From Solirubrobacterales bacterium (lineage in GTDB: Bacteria; Actinomycetota; Thermoleophilia; Solirubrobacterales; Solirubrobacteraceae), in the NCBI GenBank assembly GCA_015655225.1, contig JAATFK010000596.1:1-6657 (forward strand): DNA of 6,657 nucleotides, read 5' to 3'. The notes below the pieces were generated by a model, which did not search any database, was not told the DNA's origin, and worked only from the letters and a program-made list of their open reading frames with translations. The position numbers and the translations under genes are program-made. How positions within the stretch are numbered: position 1 is the first letter of the stretch; every line of letters starts with the position of its first letter. Positions 1-5,636 of this stretch are shown here, piece by piece.

Positions 1-638
1 CGCACCGCCGCGCCGTCGCCGCGCGCGACGGCGGCCGCTTCGTCGAGCAGATCGTCCCGGTGACGGTGAAGACGCGCAAGGGCGAGGTGACGTTCGCGAC
101 CGACGAGCACATCCGCGACGACGCCTCGCTGGAGTCGATGGCGAAGCTGAAGCCGGTCTTCAAGCGCGACGGCGGCACCGTCACGGCCGGGAACGCCTCC
201 GGCATGAACGACGCCGGCGCCGCGACCGTGATCCTCTCCGCCGACAAGGCGGCCGAGCTGGGGACGCCGGTCCAGGCCCGGATCCTCTCCTACGCGAGCT
301 GCGGCGTCGACCCCAACTACATGGGAATCGGCCCGGTCCCGGCCGTCAGAAAGGCGCTCGAGCGCGCCGGCGTGAAGCTCGAGGACGTCGGCGTGATCGA
401 GCTGAACGAGGCGTTCGCGGCGCAGGCGCTCGCGGTCATCCGCGGGCTCGACCTCGATCCCGCGAGAGTCAACCCGAACGGCGGCGCGATCGCGCTCGGC
501 CACCCGATCAGCGCGACCGGCACCGCGATCACCGCGAAGGCGATCGCGGAGATGCACCGCGGCGACCACGACTACGCGCTCGTCACCCTCTGCATCGGCG
601 GCGGGCAGGGGATCGCACTGCTGCTGGGGAAGCCGTAA
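1..638 (+). CDS. Thiolase (acetyl-CoA C-acyltransferase), C-terminal part, 5' end outside window
   Basis: Thiolases condense two acyl-CoAs or cleave 3-ketoacyl-CoA with CoA in fatty-acid or ketone metabolism. The reading frame is open from the left edge (frame 3) to TAA at 636-638, giving about 212 residues, roughly the second half of a ~390-residue enzyme. Family landmarks are present: the AGNASGMNDGA-like stretch (near 189-225), NEAFAAQ with the catalytic-site Asn at 405-407, GGAIALGHPI with the catalytic His at 501-503, and CIGGGQG with the C-terminal catalytic Cys at 591-593. The nucleophilic Cys of the N-terminal half lies outside the window. The GHPIGATG motif reads GHPISATG here, a small deviation. 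Whether it is biosynthetic (PhaA/AtoB-like) or degradative (FadA-like) cannot be decided. The gene ends 9 bp from the convergent L,D-transpeptidase gene, so it belongs to a different transcription unit. Confidence 0.95.
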   Translation, partial: HRRAVAARDGGRFVEQIVPVTVKTRKGEVTFATDEHIRDDASLESMAKLKPVFKRDGGTVTAGNASGMNDAGAATVILSADKAAELGTPVQARILSYASCGVDPNYMGIGPVPAVRKALERAGVKLEDVGVIELNEAFAAQALAVIRGLDLDPARVNPNGGAIALGHPISATGTAITAKAIAEMHRGDHDYALVTLCIGGGQGIALLLGKP

Positions 639-647
639 GCCGGACGA

Positions 648-1475
648 CTAGGAGCGGCTGATCTGGATCGGCGTGCCGAGCGGGAGCAGCTTCGCGAGCT
701 TCGTGATGGTGGCGTTGCGCACGCGGATGCAGCCGTGCGAGACGTCGGTCCCGATCGCCCCCGGCTCGCTCGTGCCGTGGATCCCGACCTGGCCGTCGCC
801 CGCGCCAAACGTCGTGTAGACGTGCGAGTAGGCGGAGGTCCCGAACGCGTAGGGGCCGTAGAAGCCGTTCGGGTTCGGCGGCTTCAGCAGGTCGGTGATG
901 AAGTAGCGCCCGGTCGGCGTCGGCGAGACGGCTCTCCCGACGCCGATCGGCGTCCGCTCGATCACCTTGTCGTGCTCGTAGGCGAGCAGCTTGTGGGAGC
1001 CGAGGTCGACGACGATCCGGTAGGGGTTGCTGCGCAGCTCGACCGTGCTGGCGCGGACCCAGGCGCGCGCGCCGTCCGGTCGCACCGGCAGCTGGACCTT
1101 GATCCAGCCGGGCGTGCGGGCGAGCACGAGGAAGACGACGCGGAGCGGCTTGCCCTCGACGGTGCGGCGGGTGATGCTGCGCTCCGGCTTGGCGGCGCCC
1201 GCCGTCGCGTAGACGGGGACGGTCGTCCTTCTCCCGAGCGCGACGATCGCGACGCCGGGACCGGGCGCGGCCGCGGCGGCGCTGAGCGAGACGTGCCCGT
1301 CGTCCTGGACGGGCGGTGAGGGGAGCGCCCCCGCGGCTGCGGGGGCGCCCCGGCTCGAAGCGACCCCGCTCGCAGCGTCGCCCGAGGAGGGCGACGACGA
1401 GAGCGCGCCGCTCACGAAGAGGCCGACGAGCGCCGCCGCGAGGACGACCGCGACGGCGGCAAGTCGGCGTCTCAT
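648..1475 (-). CDS. L,D-transpeptidase (YkuD domain), exported or membrane-anchored
   Basis: 275 residues. L,D-transpeptidases of this fold make 3-3 peptidoglycan cross-links or attach proteins to peptidoglycan outside the membrane. The N-terminus is MRRR followed by a hydrophobic stretch (about residues 5-24), a signal peptide or anchor without a lipobox. An Ala/Ser/Pro-rich linker runs to about residue 75. Residues 76-147 look like a small SH3-like module (PVYATAG, GWIKV, ARAWV). The YkuD catalytic domain begins near NPYRIVVDL (150-157) and contains GIHGT (His233) and SHGCIR with the catalytic Cys249. The ATG at 1475 lies 4 nt after the stop of the preceding ferritin-like gene and has no clear Shine-Dalgarno of its own, which suggests coupled translation as the last gene of that operon. 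TAG stop at 648-650. Enzyme class is secure; the exact cell-wall substrate is not. Confidence 0.95.
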   Translation of the reverse strand: MRRRLAAVAVVLAAALVGLFVSGALSSSPSSGDAASGVASSRGAPAAAGALPSPPVQDDGHVSLSAAAAAPGPGVAIVALGRRTTVPVYATAGAAKPERSITRRTVEGKPLRVVFLVLARTPGWIKVQLPVRPDGARAWVRASTVELRSNPYRIVVDLGSHKLLAYEHDKVIERTPIGVGRAVSPTPTGRYFITDLLKPPNPNGFYGPYAFGTSAYSHVYTTFGAGDGQVGIHGTSEPGAIGTDVSHGCIRVRNATITKLAKLLPLGTPIQISRS

Positions 1476-1479
1476 CCGA

Positions 1480-2217
1480 TCAGCCCGTCATCGCCGGGTT
1501 GCTGGAGACCGACGAGCCGCTCGACATCGTGCTCATCGTCGAGATGAAGCCGGTGCCCTGCACGGCGGCGAGGACCGGCTTCATGTCGAGCGCGGGGTTG
1601 AACGCGGCCGGGGCCGGAGCGGCGGGCGAGGTGCCGCCCTTCGACATGATCGCGGCGACCCACGCGGCGTGGTGCGCCTCGACCGGATGGATCGAGATCG
1701 CGGCTCTGAGGACCGCTCTCGCCTGGATGTTGGTCGCCTGGCCCTGGTAGGCCTCGACGCCCGTGTCCTCCAGCACCTTCGCGGTTCTCGCGAACGTGCT
1801 GGCGCTGCCGGTCGTGCCCTTGAAGTCGAAGCTCGGCGACTTGACCGCTCTCGACCCGAGGGCCTGCTTGAGGGCGGTGACGTGCGCGGCCTCGTGGCCG
1901 GCGACGACGGTCGCGAACTGCTTCAGCTCTCCGCTCAGCGCGCCTTTGGAGACCGCTTCCTTGTAGAAGGCCGCCTCCAGGTACTCCAGCGTCAGCGCGT
2001 AGTTGAGGATCGCGATGTCGCCACTCGCGCTCTTGGCCGAGGCGAGGCTCGGGAGCGCGCCGCCGATGATCGTGGAGGCGGCGATGCCGCCGCCGATGAT
2101 CGCTCCGGCACGGCGCATGAACGCCATGCGCGTGACCGGATCGACGCGCGCGGCGGTCTCGCGGATGGCGCCGTCGACGTCGAGCTCGTCGAGGGTCGGG
2201 TGGATGTCGTTGCTCAT
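1480..2217 (-). CDS. Ferritin-like domain protein, downstream tandem paralog
   Basis: 245 residues, Ferritin_2-type (PF13668-like) four-helix protein. The start is ATG at 2217, preceded by GAGGA at 8-nt spacing; an in-frame GTG at 2232 is less likely. An acidic N-terminal region (1-27) leads to TRMAFMRR (29-36) and a glycine-rich hydrophobic segment (37-59) followed by SLASAKSAS, which looks like a late Tat-type or other export signal. Probable diiron ligands are Glu78/Glu81 in LTLEYLE, Glu109 and His112 (HEAAH), Glu150 in LEDTGV, and Glu180 with His183 (VEAHH). By hand alignment it is about 60% identical to the upstream paralog over roughly 160 residues. A Ser/Met-rich tail (226-245) follows the shared GTGFI end. 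The family is annotated as ferritin-like or desiccation-associated; whether it stores iron, acts as an oxidase or only keeps the fold is unknown. It lies 11 bp from its paralog and 4 bp from the L,D-transpeptidase gene. Confidence 0.88.
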   Translation of the reverse strand: MSNDIHPTLDELDVDGAIRETAARVDPVTRMAFMRRAGAIIGGGIAASTIIGGALPSLASAKSASGDIAILNYALTLEYLEAAFYKEAVSKGALSGELKQFATVVAGHEAAHVTALKQALGSRAVKSPSFDFKGTTGSASTFARTAKVLEDTGVEAYQGQATNIQARAVLRAAISIHPVEAHHAAWVAAIMSKGGTSPAAPAPAAFNPALDMKPVLAAVQGTGFISTMSTMSSGSSVSSNPAMTG

Positions 2218-2225
2218 GGTCAGGT

Positions 2226-2230
2226 TCCTC
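2226..2230 (-). promoter_or_regulatory. Shine-Dalgarno GAGGA fixing the start of the downstream ferritin-like gene
   Basis: Read on the minus strand, GAGGA overlaps the TGA stop of the upstream paralog and sits 8 nt before the ATG at 2217. It supports that ATG over the in-frame GTG at 2232, which overlaps the same stop codon and would place this Shine-Dalgarno inside the gene. The arrangement points to re-initiation or coupling between the two paralogs. Confidence 0.7.
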
Positions 2231-2912
2231 ACTTGATGAAGCCGGTGCCTCTGACGGCGCTGAGCACCGCGGACATGGACAGCGGCGAGCTGAAGGCGGA
2301 CGGGGCCGGGGACGGGCTGCCGCCCTTGCCGATCAGATACCGCACCCAGGCGGCGTGGCGCGACTCGACCGCGAGGATCGCCCCGGCGGCGGAGAGCACG
2401 GCGGCGGCCTGGATGTTGGGGGCCTGGCCCTGGTAGGCGGAGACGCCGGTGTCCTCCAGCGTCATCGACGTTCTGAGGAACATCGTCTGGTCGGCGGTCG
2501 TGCCTCTGAAGTCGAACGAGGGCGACTTGACCGCCTTCGAGCCGAGGACTCTCTTGAGCGCCGCGACGTGGTCGGCCTCGTGGGTGTGGACGAGCTTGGC
2601 GAACGCCGCGGCGTTGCCGCTGAGTCTGCCTCTTCTGAGCGCGTCGGCGTAGAACGCCGTCTCGAGGTACTCGAGCGTGAGGGCGTAATTGAGGATGCTG
2701 ACGTCGCCCTTGCTGAGGCCGCCGCCGGCGGCGCCGGCGAGCGCGACCGGAATCGTGCCGAGGGCGAGTCCGCCGCCGACGAGCGCTCCGCCGCGCATCA
2801 GGAACGAGGCGCGCGAGTGCCCGTCGCTGCGGACCGCCTCGTCCGCGTCGTGCCCGAGCTCGGCGATCGCGCCGTCGCGATCGAACTCGTGCATCGTGAC
2901 TGGGTCTTCCAT
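2229..2912 (-). CDS. Ferritin-like domain protein, upstream tandem paralog
   Basis: 227 residues, Ferritin_2-type (PF13668-like). The ATG at 2912 has a near-perfect AAGGAGG 7 nt upstream. After an acidic N-terminus (1-32) comes SRASFLM (33-39) and a hydrophobic glycine-rich stretch (41-63), resembling a Tat signal in which the second arginine is replaced by Ala. Likely metal ligands are Glu81/Glu84 (LTLEYLE), Glu112 and His115 (HEADH), Glu153 (TLEDTG), and Glu183 with His186 (VESRH). These two E-x-x-H motifs plus extra Glu residues are the expected pattern of a diiron four-helix bundle. A Pro/Ser linker (198-207) precedes a conserved C-terminal piece ending GTGFIK. It appears to be the first gene of a three-gene unit with its paralog and an L,D-transpeptidase. 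Every arginine between residues 93 and 147 (six) is encoded by AGA, unlike the neighbouring genes to the right. Fold is confident, biochemical role is not. Confidence 0.88.
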   Translation of the reverse strand: MEDPVTMHEFDRDGAIAELGHDADEAVRSDGHSRASFLMRGGALVGGGLALGTIPVALAGAAGGGLSKGDVSILNYALTLEYLETAFYADALRRGRLSGNAAAFAKLVHTHEADHVAALKRVLGSKAVKSPSFDFRGTTADQTMFLRTSMTLEDTGVSAYQGQAPNIQAAAVLSAAGAILAVESRHAAWVRYLIGKGGSPSPAPSAFSSPLSMSAVLSAVRGTGFIK

Positions 2913-2919
2913 TGCTGCG

Positions 2920-2926
2920 CCTCCTT
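2920..2926 (-). promoter_or_regulatory. Strong Shine-Dalgarno AAGGAGG of the first ferritin-like gene
   Basis: AAGGAGG on the minus strand, 7 nt before the ATG at 2912, is the strongest ribosome binding site seen in the window. It fits the first gene of a transcription unit that is well translated. No convincing -35/-10 pair was found in the 105 bp upstream. Confidence 0.85.
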
Positions 2927-2983
2927 GGGAACGATGAAGCCGTCCCCTCCGATGCGCGGCGTTCTCAGCCTCGGTTCATCCCC

Positions 2984-3009
2984 GATCACGCGCTGACCGG
3001 GCGGTGATC
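2984..3009 (-). terminator. Imperfect hairpin after the kinase gene (terminator or operator candidate)
   Basis: GATCAC at 2984-2989 and GTGATC at 3004-3009 are perfect inverted 6-bp arms 14 nt apart. Inside them a further CGC/GCG pairing is possible with one bulged C, giving about 9 bp around a 7-nt loop. It begins 8 nt after the stop of the minus-strand kinase gene and about 70 nt before the ferritin-like gene. There is no U-tract, so it is not a classic intrinsic terminator; it may be a U-less terminator, an mRNA-stabilising stem or a repressor operator. Confidence 0.35.
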
Positions 3010-3017
3010 CACGTCTT

Positions 3018-4187
3018 TCAGGAGTGCGTAGGACCCGAGCCGGCCGATGCGCGCCGCGCGGCGCGTTCCCCCCGCGTCGCGCGGCCCCGCAGCGCCCGGC
3101 GCGCGCGCCAGTCGAGGTAGCGCACCGCGATCCAGTAGCGCTTGAAGGCGGGGTTGCGCGTCTCGCCGAGGTGGTAGCGACGGTAGATCTGCTGGGCGAT
3201 CACGGCCAGCCGGAAGAGCCCGAAGACCTCGTAGAAGGCCCAGTCGTCGATCGGGCGCCCGGTCTTGTCCGCGTAGCGCGCCACCACCTCGGCGCGCGTC
3301 AGCATCCCCGGCAGGTGCGTCGGCTGGCGGCGCAGCGACTGCATCACGCGGTCGTCGCCGGCCTCGACCCAGTAGGCGAGCGCGCCGCCGAGATCCATCA
3401 GCGGGTCGCCGAGCGTCGCCATCTCCCAGTCGAGGATCCCGACGATCCGCTGCGGGTCCTCGGGCGCCAGCACGACGTTGTCGAAGCGGTAGTCGTTGTG
3501 GATCACGCAGGTCGCGACGTCGTCCGGCTGGTGCGCGGCGAGCCAGCGCATCACGCGCTCGAAGCTCGGCGCGCGCGGCGTGCGGGCGGCGCGGTAGCGG
3601 GCCGACCAGCCCTCGACCTGGCGCCCGACGTAGCCGGCGCCGCGACCGAGGTCGGCCAGCCCGGCGGCCGCCGGATCGACCGCGTGCAGGTCCACGAGAC
3701 GGTCGACGACCGACTCGCAGAGGCGCCGCGCGGCGGGCGCGTCGAGCCCCAGCTCGGGCGGGACGCGCGCCCGCAGGATCGTGCCCTCGATCCGCTCCAT
3801 CACGTAGCAGTCGCCGCCGAGCGGGCCCGGCTCGCCGTGGTTGAGGGCGAGCACGCGGGGGACGTACGGGAAGGCCGGGCGCAGCGCCTGCTGGACGTGG
3901 AACTCGCGCGCCAGGTCGTGCGCCGAGGCCGCCTTCGCGCCCGGCGGGGGGCGGCGCAGGATCAGGTCGCGCTCGGGGTAGCGCAGGAGGTAGGTGAGGT
4001 TCGAGGCGCCGCCGGAGAACTGGCGCACCTCCGGGAGGCCGTCGCCGAGGGCGGCGGCGTCCGGGGCCGGGGCGGCGGCGCGCAGCCAGCGGTCGAGCGC
4101 GGCGACGTCGAACGCGTCCTCCCCACGGACGCCGCCGGCGCCCTCGACCTCCTCGGCGGGCGGGCCGGGGGTCACCCGCCGCCCCAT
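3018..4187 (-). CDS. APH-fold kinase, ACAD10/11 N-terminal-like (LvaA-type acyl-CoA kinase candidate)
   Basis: 389 residues of the aminoglycoside-phosphotransferase/choline-kinase superfamily, in the subgroup matching the kinase half of human ACAD10/ACAD11. Visible landmarks are FSGGASNLTYLL (57-68, nucleotide loop), LILRRPPPG (75-83), the Brenner catalytic motif HNDYRFDN (His230, Asp232, Asn237) and the metal-binding DWEMATLGDP (Asp253). The Arg-rich tail after about residue 360 is low complexity. Known relatives such as LvaA of Pseudomonas putida phosphorylate the hydroxyl of 4-hydroxyacyl-CoA so that a partner dehydrogenase can eliminate it. That partner gene lies directly upstream and overlaps by 16 nt. 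I chose ATG 4187; an in-frame GTG at 4175, forming a GTGA overlap with the dehydrogenase stop, is an equally tidy alternative and differs by four residues. Antibiotic resistance is unlikely from the subgroup and context. The substrate is inferred. Confidence 0.9.
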   Translation of the reverse strand: MGRRVTPGPPAEEVEGAGGVRGEDAFDVAALDRWLRAAAPAPDAAALGDGLPEVRQFSGGASNLTYLLRYPERDLILRRPPPGAKAASAHDLAREFHVQQALRPAFPYVPRVLALNHGEPGPLGGDCYVMERIEGTILRARVPPELGLDAPAARRLCESVVDRLVDLHAVDPAAAGLADLGRGAGYVGRQVEGWSARYRAARTPRAPSFERVMRWLAAHQPDDVATCVIHNDYRFDNVVLAPEDPQRIVGILDWEMATLGDPLMDLGGALAYWVEAGDDRVMQSLRRQPTHLPGMLTRAEVVARYADKTGRPIDDWAFYEVFGLFRLAVIAQQIYRRYHLGETRNPAFKRYWIAVRYLDWRARRALRGRATRGERAARRASAGSGPTHS

Positions 4188-5251
4188 CTGCCGGCGCCGT
4201 AGCGAGCCAGCTCCAGCCGGGCGACGACGCCGCGGTGGACCTCGTCGGGCCCGTCGGCGAGCCGCAGGGCGCGGGCGGTCGTCCAGGCGGCGTGGAGCAC
4301 GAGCAGGCGCGCCTGGTCGATCGCGATGCGGGCGTCGGCGATCCGCTCGCGGTTGCCGCCGAGGTTCGCGAGCGGCTTGCCGAACGCGACGCGGGTGGTC
4401 GCGCGGCGGCAGGCCAGCTCCAGCGCCAGCTCGGCGAGGCCGATCAGCCGCATGCAGTGGTGGACGCGGCCGGGCCCGAGCCGCGCCTGCGCGAGCCCGA
4501 ACGCCTGCCCGGCGCCGCCCAGCAGCGCCTGCGCGGCGGGGAGCCGCACGTCCTCGAAGGCGACCTCGCCGTGACCGCCGGGGGCGTCGTTGAAGCCCAT
4601 CGTCGTGAGCATCCGCTCGATGCTCACACCGCGCGCGTCGAGCGGGACGAGCACCATCGAGTGCTGGTGGTAGCGGTCGGCGGCTGGGTCGGTCAGGCCC
4701 ATGAAGATCAGGACGCGGCAGTTCGGATGGCCGATACCGGTGCTCCACCACTCGCGGCCGTTCAGCACGATCTCGTCGCCGTCGAGGACGGCGGTCGCCT
4801 CCATGTTGGTGGCGTCGGAGGAGGCGACGTCGGGCTCGGTCATGCAGAAGGCGGAGCGGATCTCGCCGGCCAGCAGCGGGGCGAGCCACTGCCGTCTCTG
4901 CTCCTCCGTGCCGGGGTGCAGGAGCAGCTCCATGTTGCCGCTGTCGGGCGCGGCGCAGTTGCAGACCTCGCTCGCGATCAGGGAGCGGCCCATCGCCTCC
5001 GCGAGCGGGGCGTACTCGACGTTCGTGAGGCCGGCGCCGCCGTGGTCGCGGTCGGGCAGGAAGAGGTTCCAGAGGCCGGCGGCGCGCGCCTTCGCCTTCA
5101 GCTCCTCGATCACCGGGAGGACGACCCACGGGTCCTGCCGGGCCAGCAGCTCGCGGTGGTAGGCCTCCTCGCGCGGGGCGACCTCGCGGTCGAGGAAGCC
5201 GGTCAGGAGCGCGAGGAGCTCCCGCGCGCGGGGCGAGTGGCGGAAGTCCAT
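4172..5251 (-). CDS. Acyl-CoA dehydrogenase, ACAD10/11 (LvaC)-like, with an internal C-terminal deletion
   Basis: 359 residues. Flavoenzymes of this family oxidise acyl-CoA, and the ACAD10/11/LvaC branch eliminates phosphate from 4-phosphohydroxyacyl-CoA. Residues 1-130 form the N-terminal helical part. FAD and substrate signatures are AFCMTEPDVASSDATN (134-149), WWSTG (168-172), FEDVRLP (232-238) and ARLGPGRVHHCMR (256-268). The end carries LRLADGPDEVH (329-339), with Asp where MCAD-type enzymes have the catalytic Glu. Compared from memory with ACAD11 and bacterial homologues (~410 residues), about 50 residues are missing between W323 and the TTARALRL stretch, including the QxxGGxGVS segment that helps hold FAD. 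The junction is near 4282/4283 and stays in frame. ATG 5251 matches the usual MDF start but has a weak Shine-Dalgarno. Its 3' end overlaps the kinase gene by 16 nt. Family is secure; activity is doubtful unless the deletion is tolerated or is a sequence error. Confidence 0.9.
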   Translation of the reverse strand: MDFRHSPRARELLALLTGFLDREVAPREEAYHRELLARQDPWVVLPVIEELKAKARAAGLWNLFLPDRDHGGAGLTNVEYAPLAEAMGRSLIASEVCNCAAPDSGNMELLLHPGTEEQRRQWLAPLLAGEIRSAFCMTEPDVASSDATNMEATAVLDGDEIVLNGREWWSTGIGHPNCRVLIFMGLTDPAADRYHQHSMVLVPLDARGVSIERMLTTMGFNDAPGGHGEVAFEDVRLPAAQALLGGAGQAFGLAQARLGPGRVHHCMRLIGLAELALELACRRATTRVAFGKPLANLGGNRERIADARIAIDQARLLVLHAAWTTARALRLADGPDEVHRGVVARLELARYGAGRWGGG

Positions 5252-5288
5252 GCGGCGGGAAGCCTAGGACGCCGGTGGGCGGGGTGCG

Positions 5289-5636
5289 TCAGTGCGAGTG
5301 CGGGTGCGGGTGCGGGTGGTCATGCTCGTGCGCATCGTGGTCGCGCAGCCGTCGCTCCTCCGCCTCCAGCTCCGCGCCGGTCACCAGCCCCTCCTCCAAC
5401 AGGAGCCGTTCGAGCGCCGCCAGCCAGCGGGCGTAGTAGTCCCACGCCTCCCCCTCGTCGTGCTCGCCGATCTCGGCGATCAGGCGCGAGCGGAACGCCT
5501 CCCAGTCGCAGCGGCCGGACTCCGCCAGGGCGACCGCGACGCCGAAGGCGCGCGACTGCCACGGCTCCTCGAAGACCAGCTCGCCGTTGCGGCGCGGCAG
5601 CGACGGCTCCTCGCGGATCGCGTCGGCGACGCTCAC
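5289..5636 (-). CDS. Nitrile hydratase accessory (activator) protein with His-rich tail
   Basis: 115 residues, a homologue of the small P14K/NhlE-type activator that resembles the N-terminal part of the beta subunit and helps insert cobalt into the alpha subunit, by self-subunit swapping in studied systems. Recognisable pieces are LVFEEPWQSRAFGVAVAL (20-37), DWEAFRSRL (44-52) and YYARWLAALERLLLEEGL (67-84). The C-terminus is strikingly histidine-rich: 8 His among the last 16 residues (100-115) in D-H, E-H and H-P pairs, a likely metal-binding tail encoded partly by a hexanucleotide repeat. Start is GTG at 5636, overlapping the alpha-subunit stop as GTGA; no strong Shine-Dalgarno, so coupling is likely. 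TGA at 5289-5291. The third position after beta and alpha is the standard place for an activator gene in cobalt-type clusters. Confidence 0.92.
   Translation of the reverse strand: MSVADAIREEPSLPRRNGELVFEEPWQSRAFGVAVALAESGRCDWEAFRSRLIAEIGEHDEGEAWDYYARWLAALERLLLEEGLVTGAELEAEERRLRDHDAHEHDHPHPHPHSH
5292..5315. repeat. Hexanucleotide microsatellite encoding the His-Pro tail
   Basis: Four consecutive six-base units on the plus strand (GTGCGA then three GTGCGG), followed by a partial fifth, lie at the 3' end of the nitrile hydratase accessory gene. On the coding strand they give alternating His-Pro/Ser pairs just before the stop. Because the unit is six bases, slippage would change the number of His-Pro pairs without breaking the frame. 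Confidence 0.75.

Noticed and set aside
638..659. AGCCG/CGGCT hairpin between the convergent thiolase and L,D-transpeptidase genes
   Set aside because: Only 5 bp with a 12-nt loop and no T-run on either side; expected by chance at this base composition.
2218..2232. GTG at 2232 as start of the downstream ferritin-like gene
   Set aside because: It lacks its own ribosome binding site, and the GAGGA that serves the ATG at 2217 would fall inside the gene.
3018..4187. Aminoglycoside resistance phosphotransferase
   Set aside because: The fold is the same, but the subgroup sequence (LRRPPPG, HNDYRFDN, DWEMATLGDP) and the overlapping ACAD gene fit the ACAD10/11 acyl-CoA-linked kinases instead.
3024..4202. 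392-codon plus-strand open frame over the kinase gene
   Set aside because: Antisense to a kinase with clear catalytic motifs; its translation is low-complexity and matches nothing recognisable.
4188..5129. Upstream extension of the kinase frame by 314 codons
   Set aside because: The extension is an Arg-rich out-of-frame reading of the dehydrogenase gene; recognisable kinase sequence begins only after the ATG at 4187.
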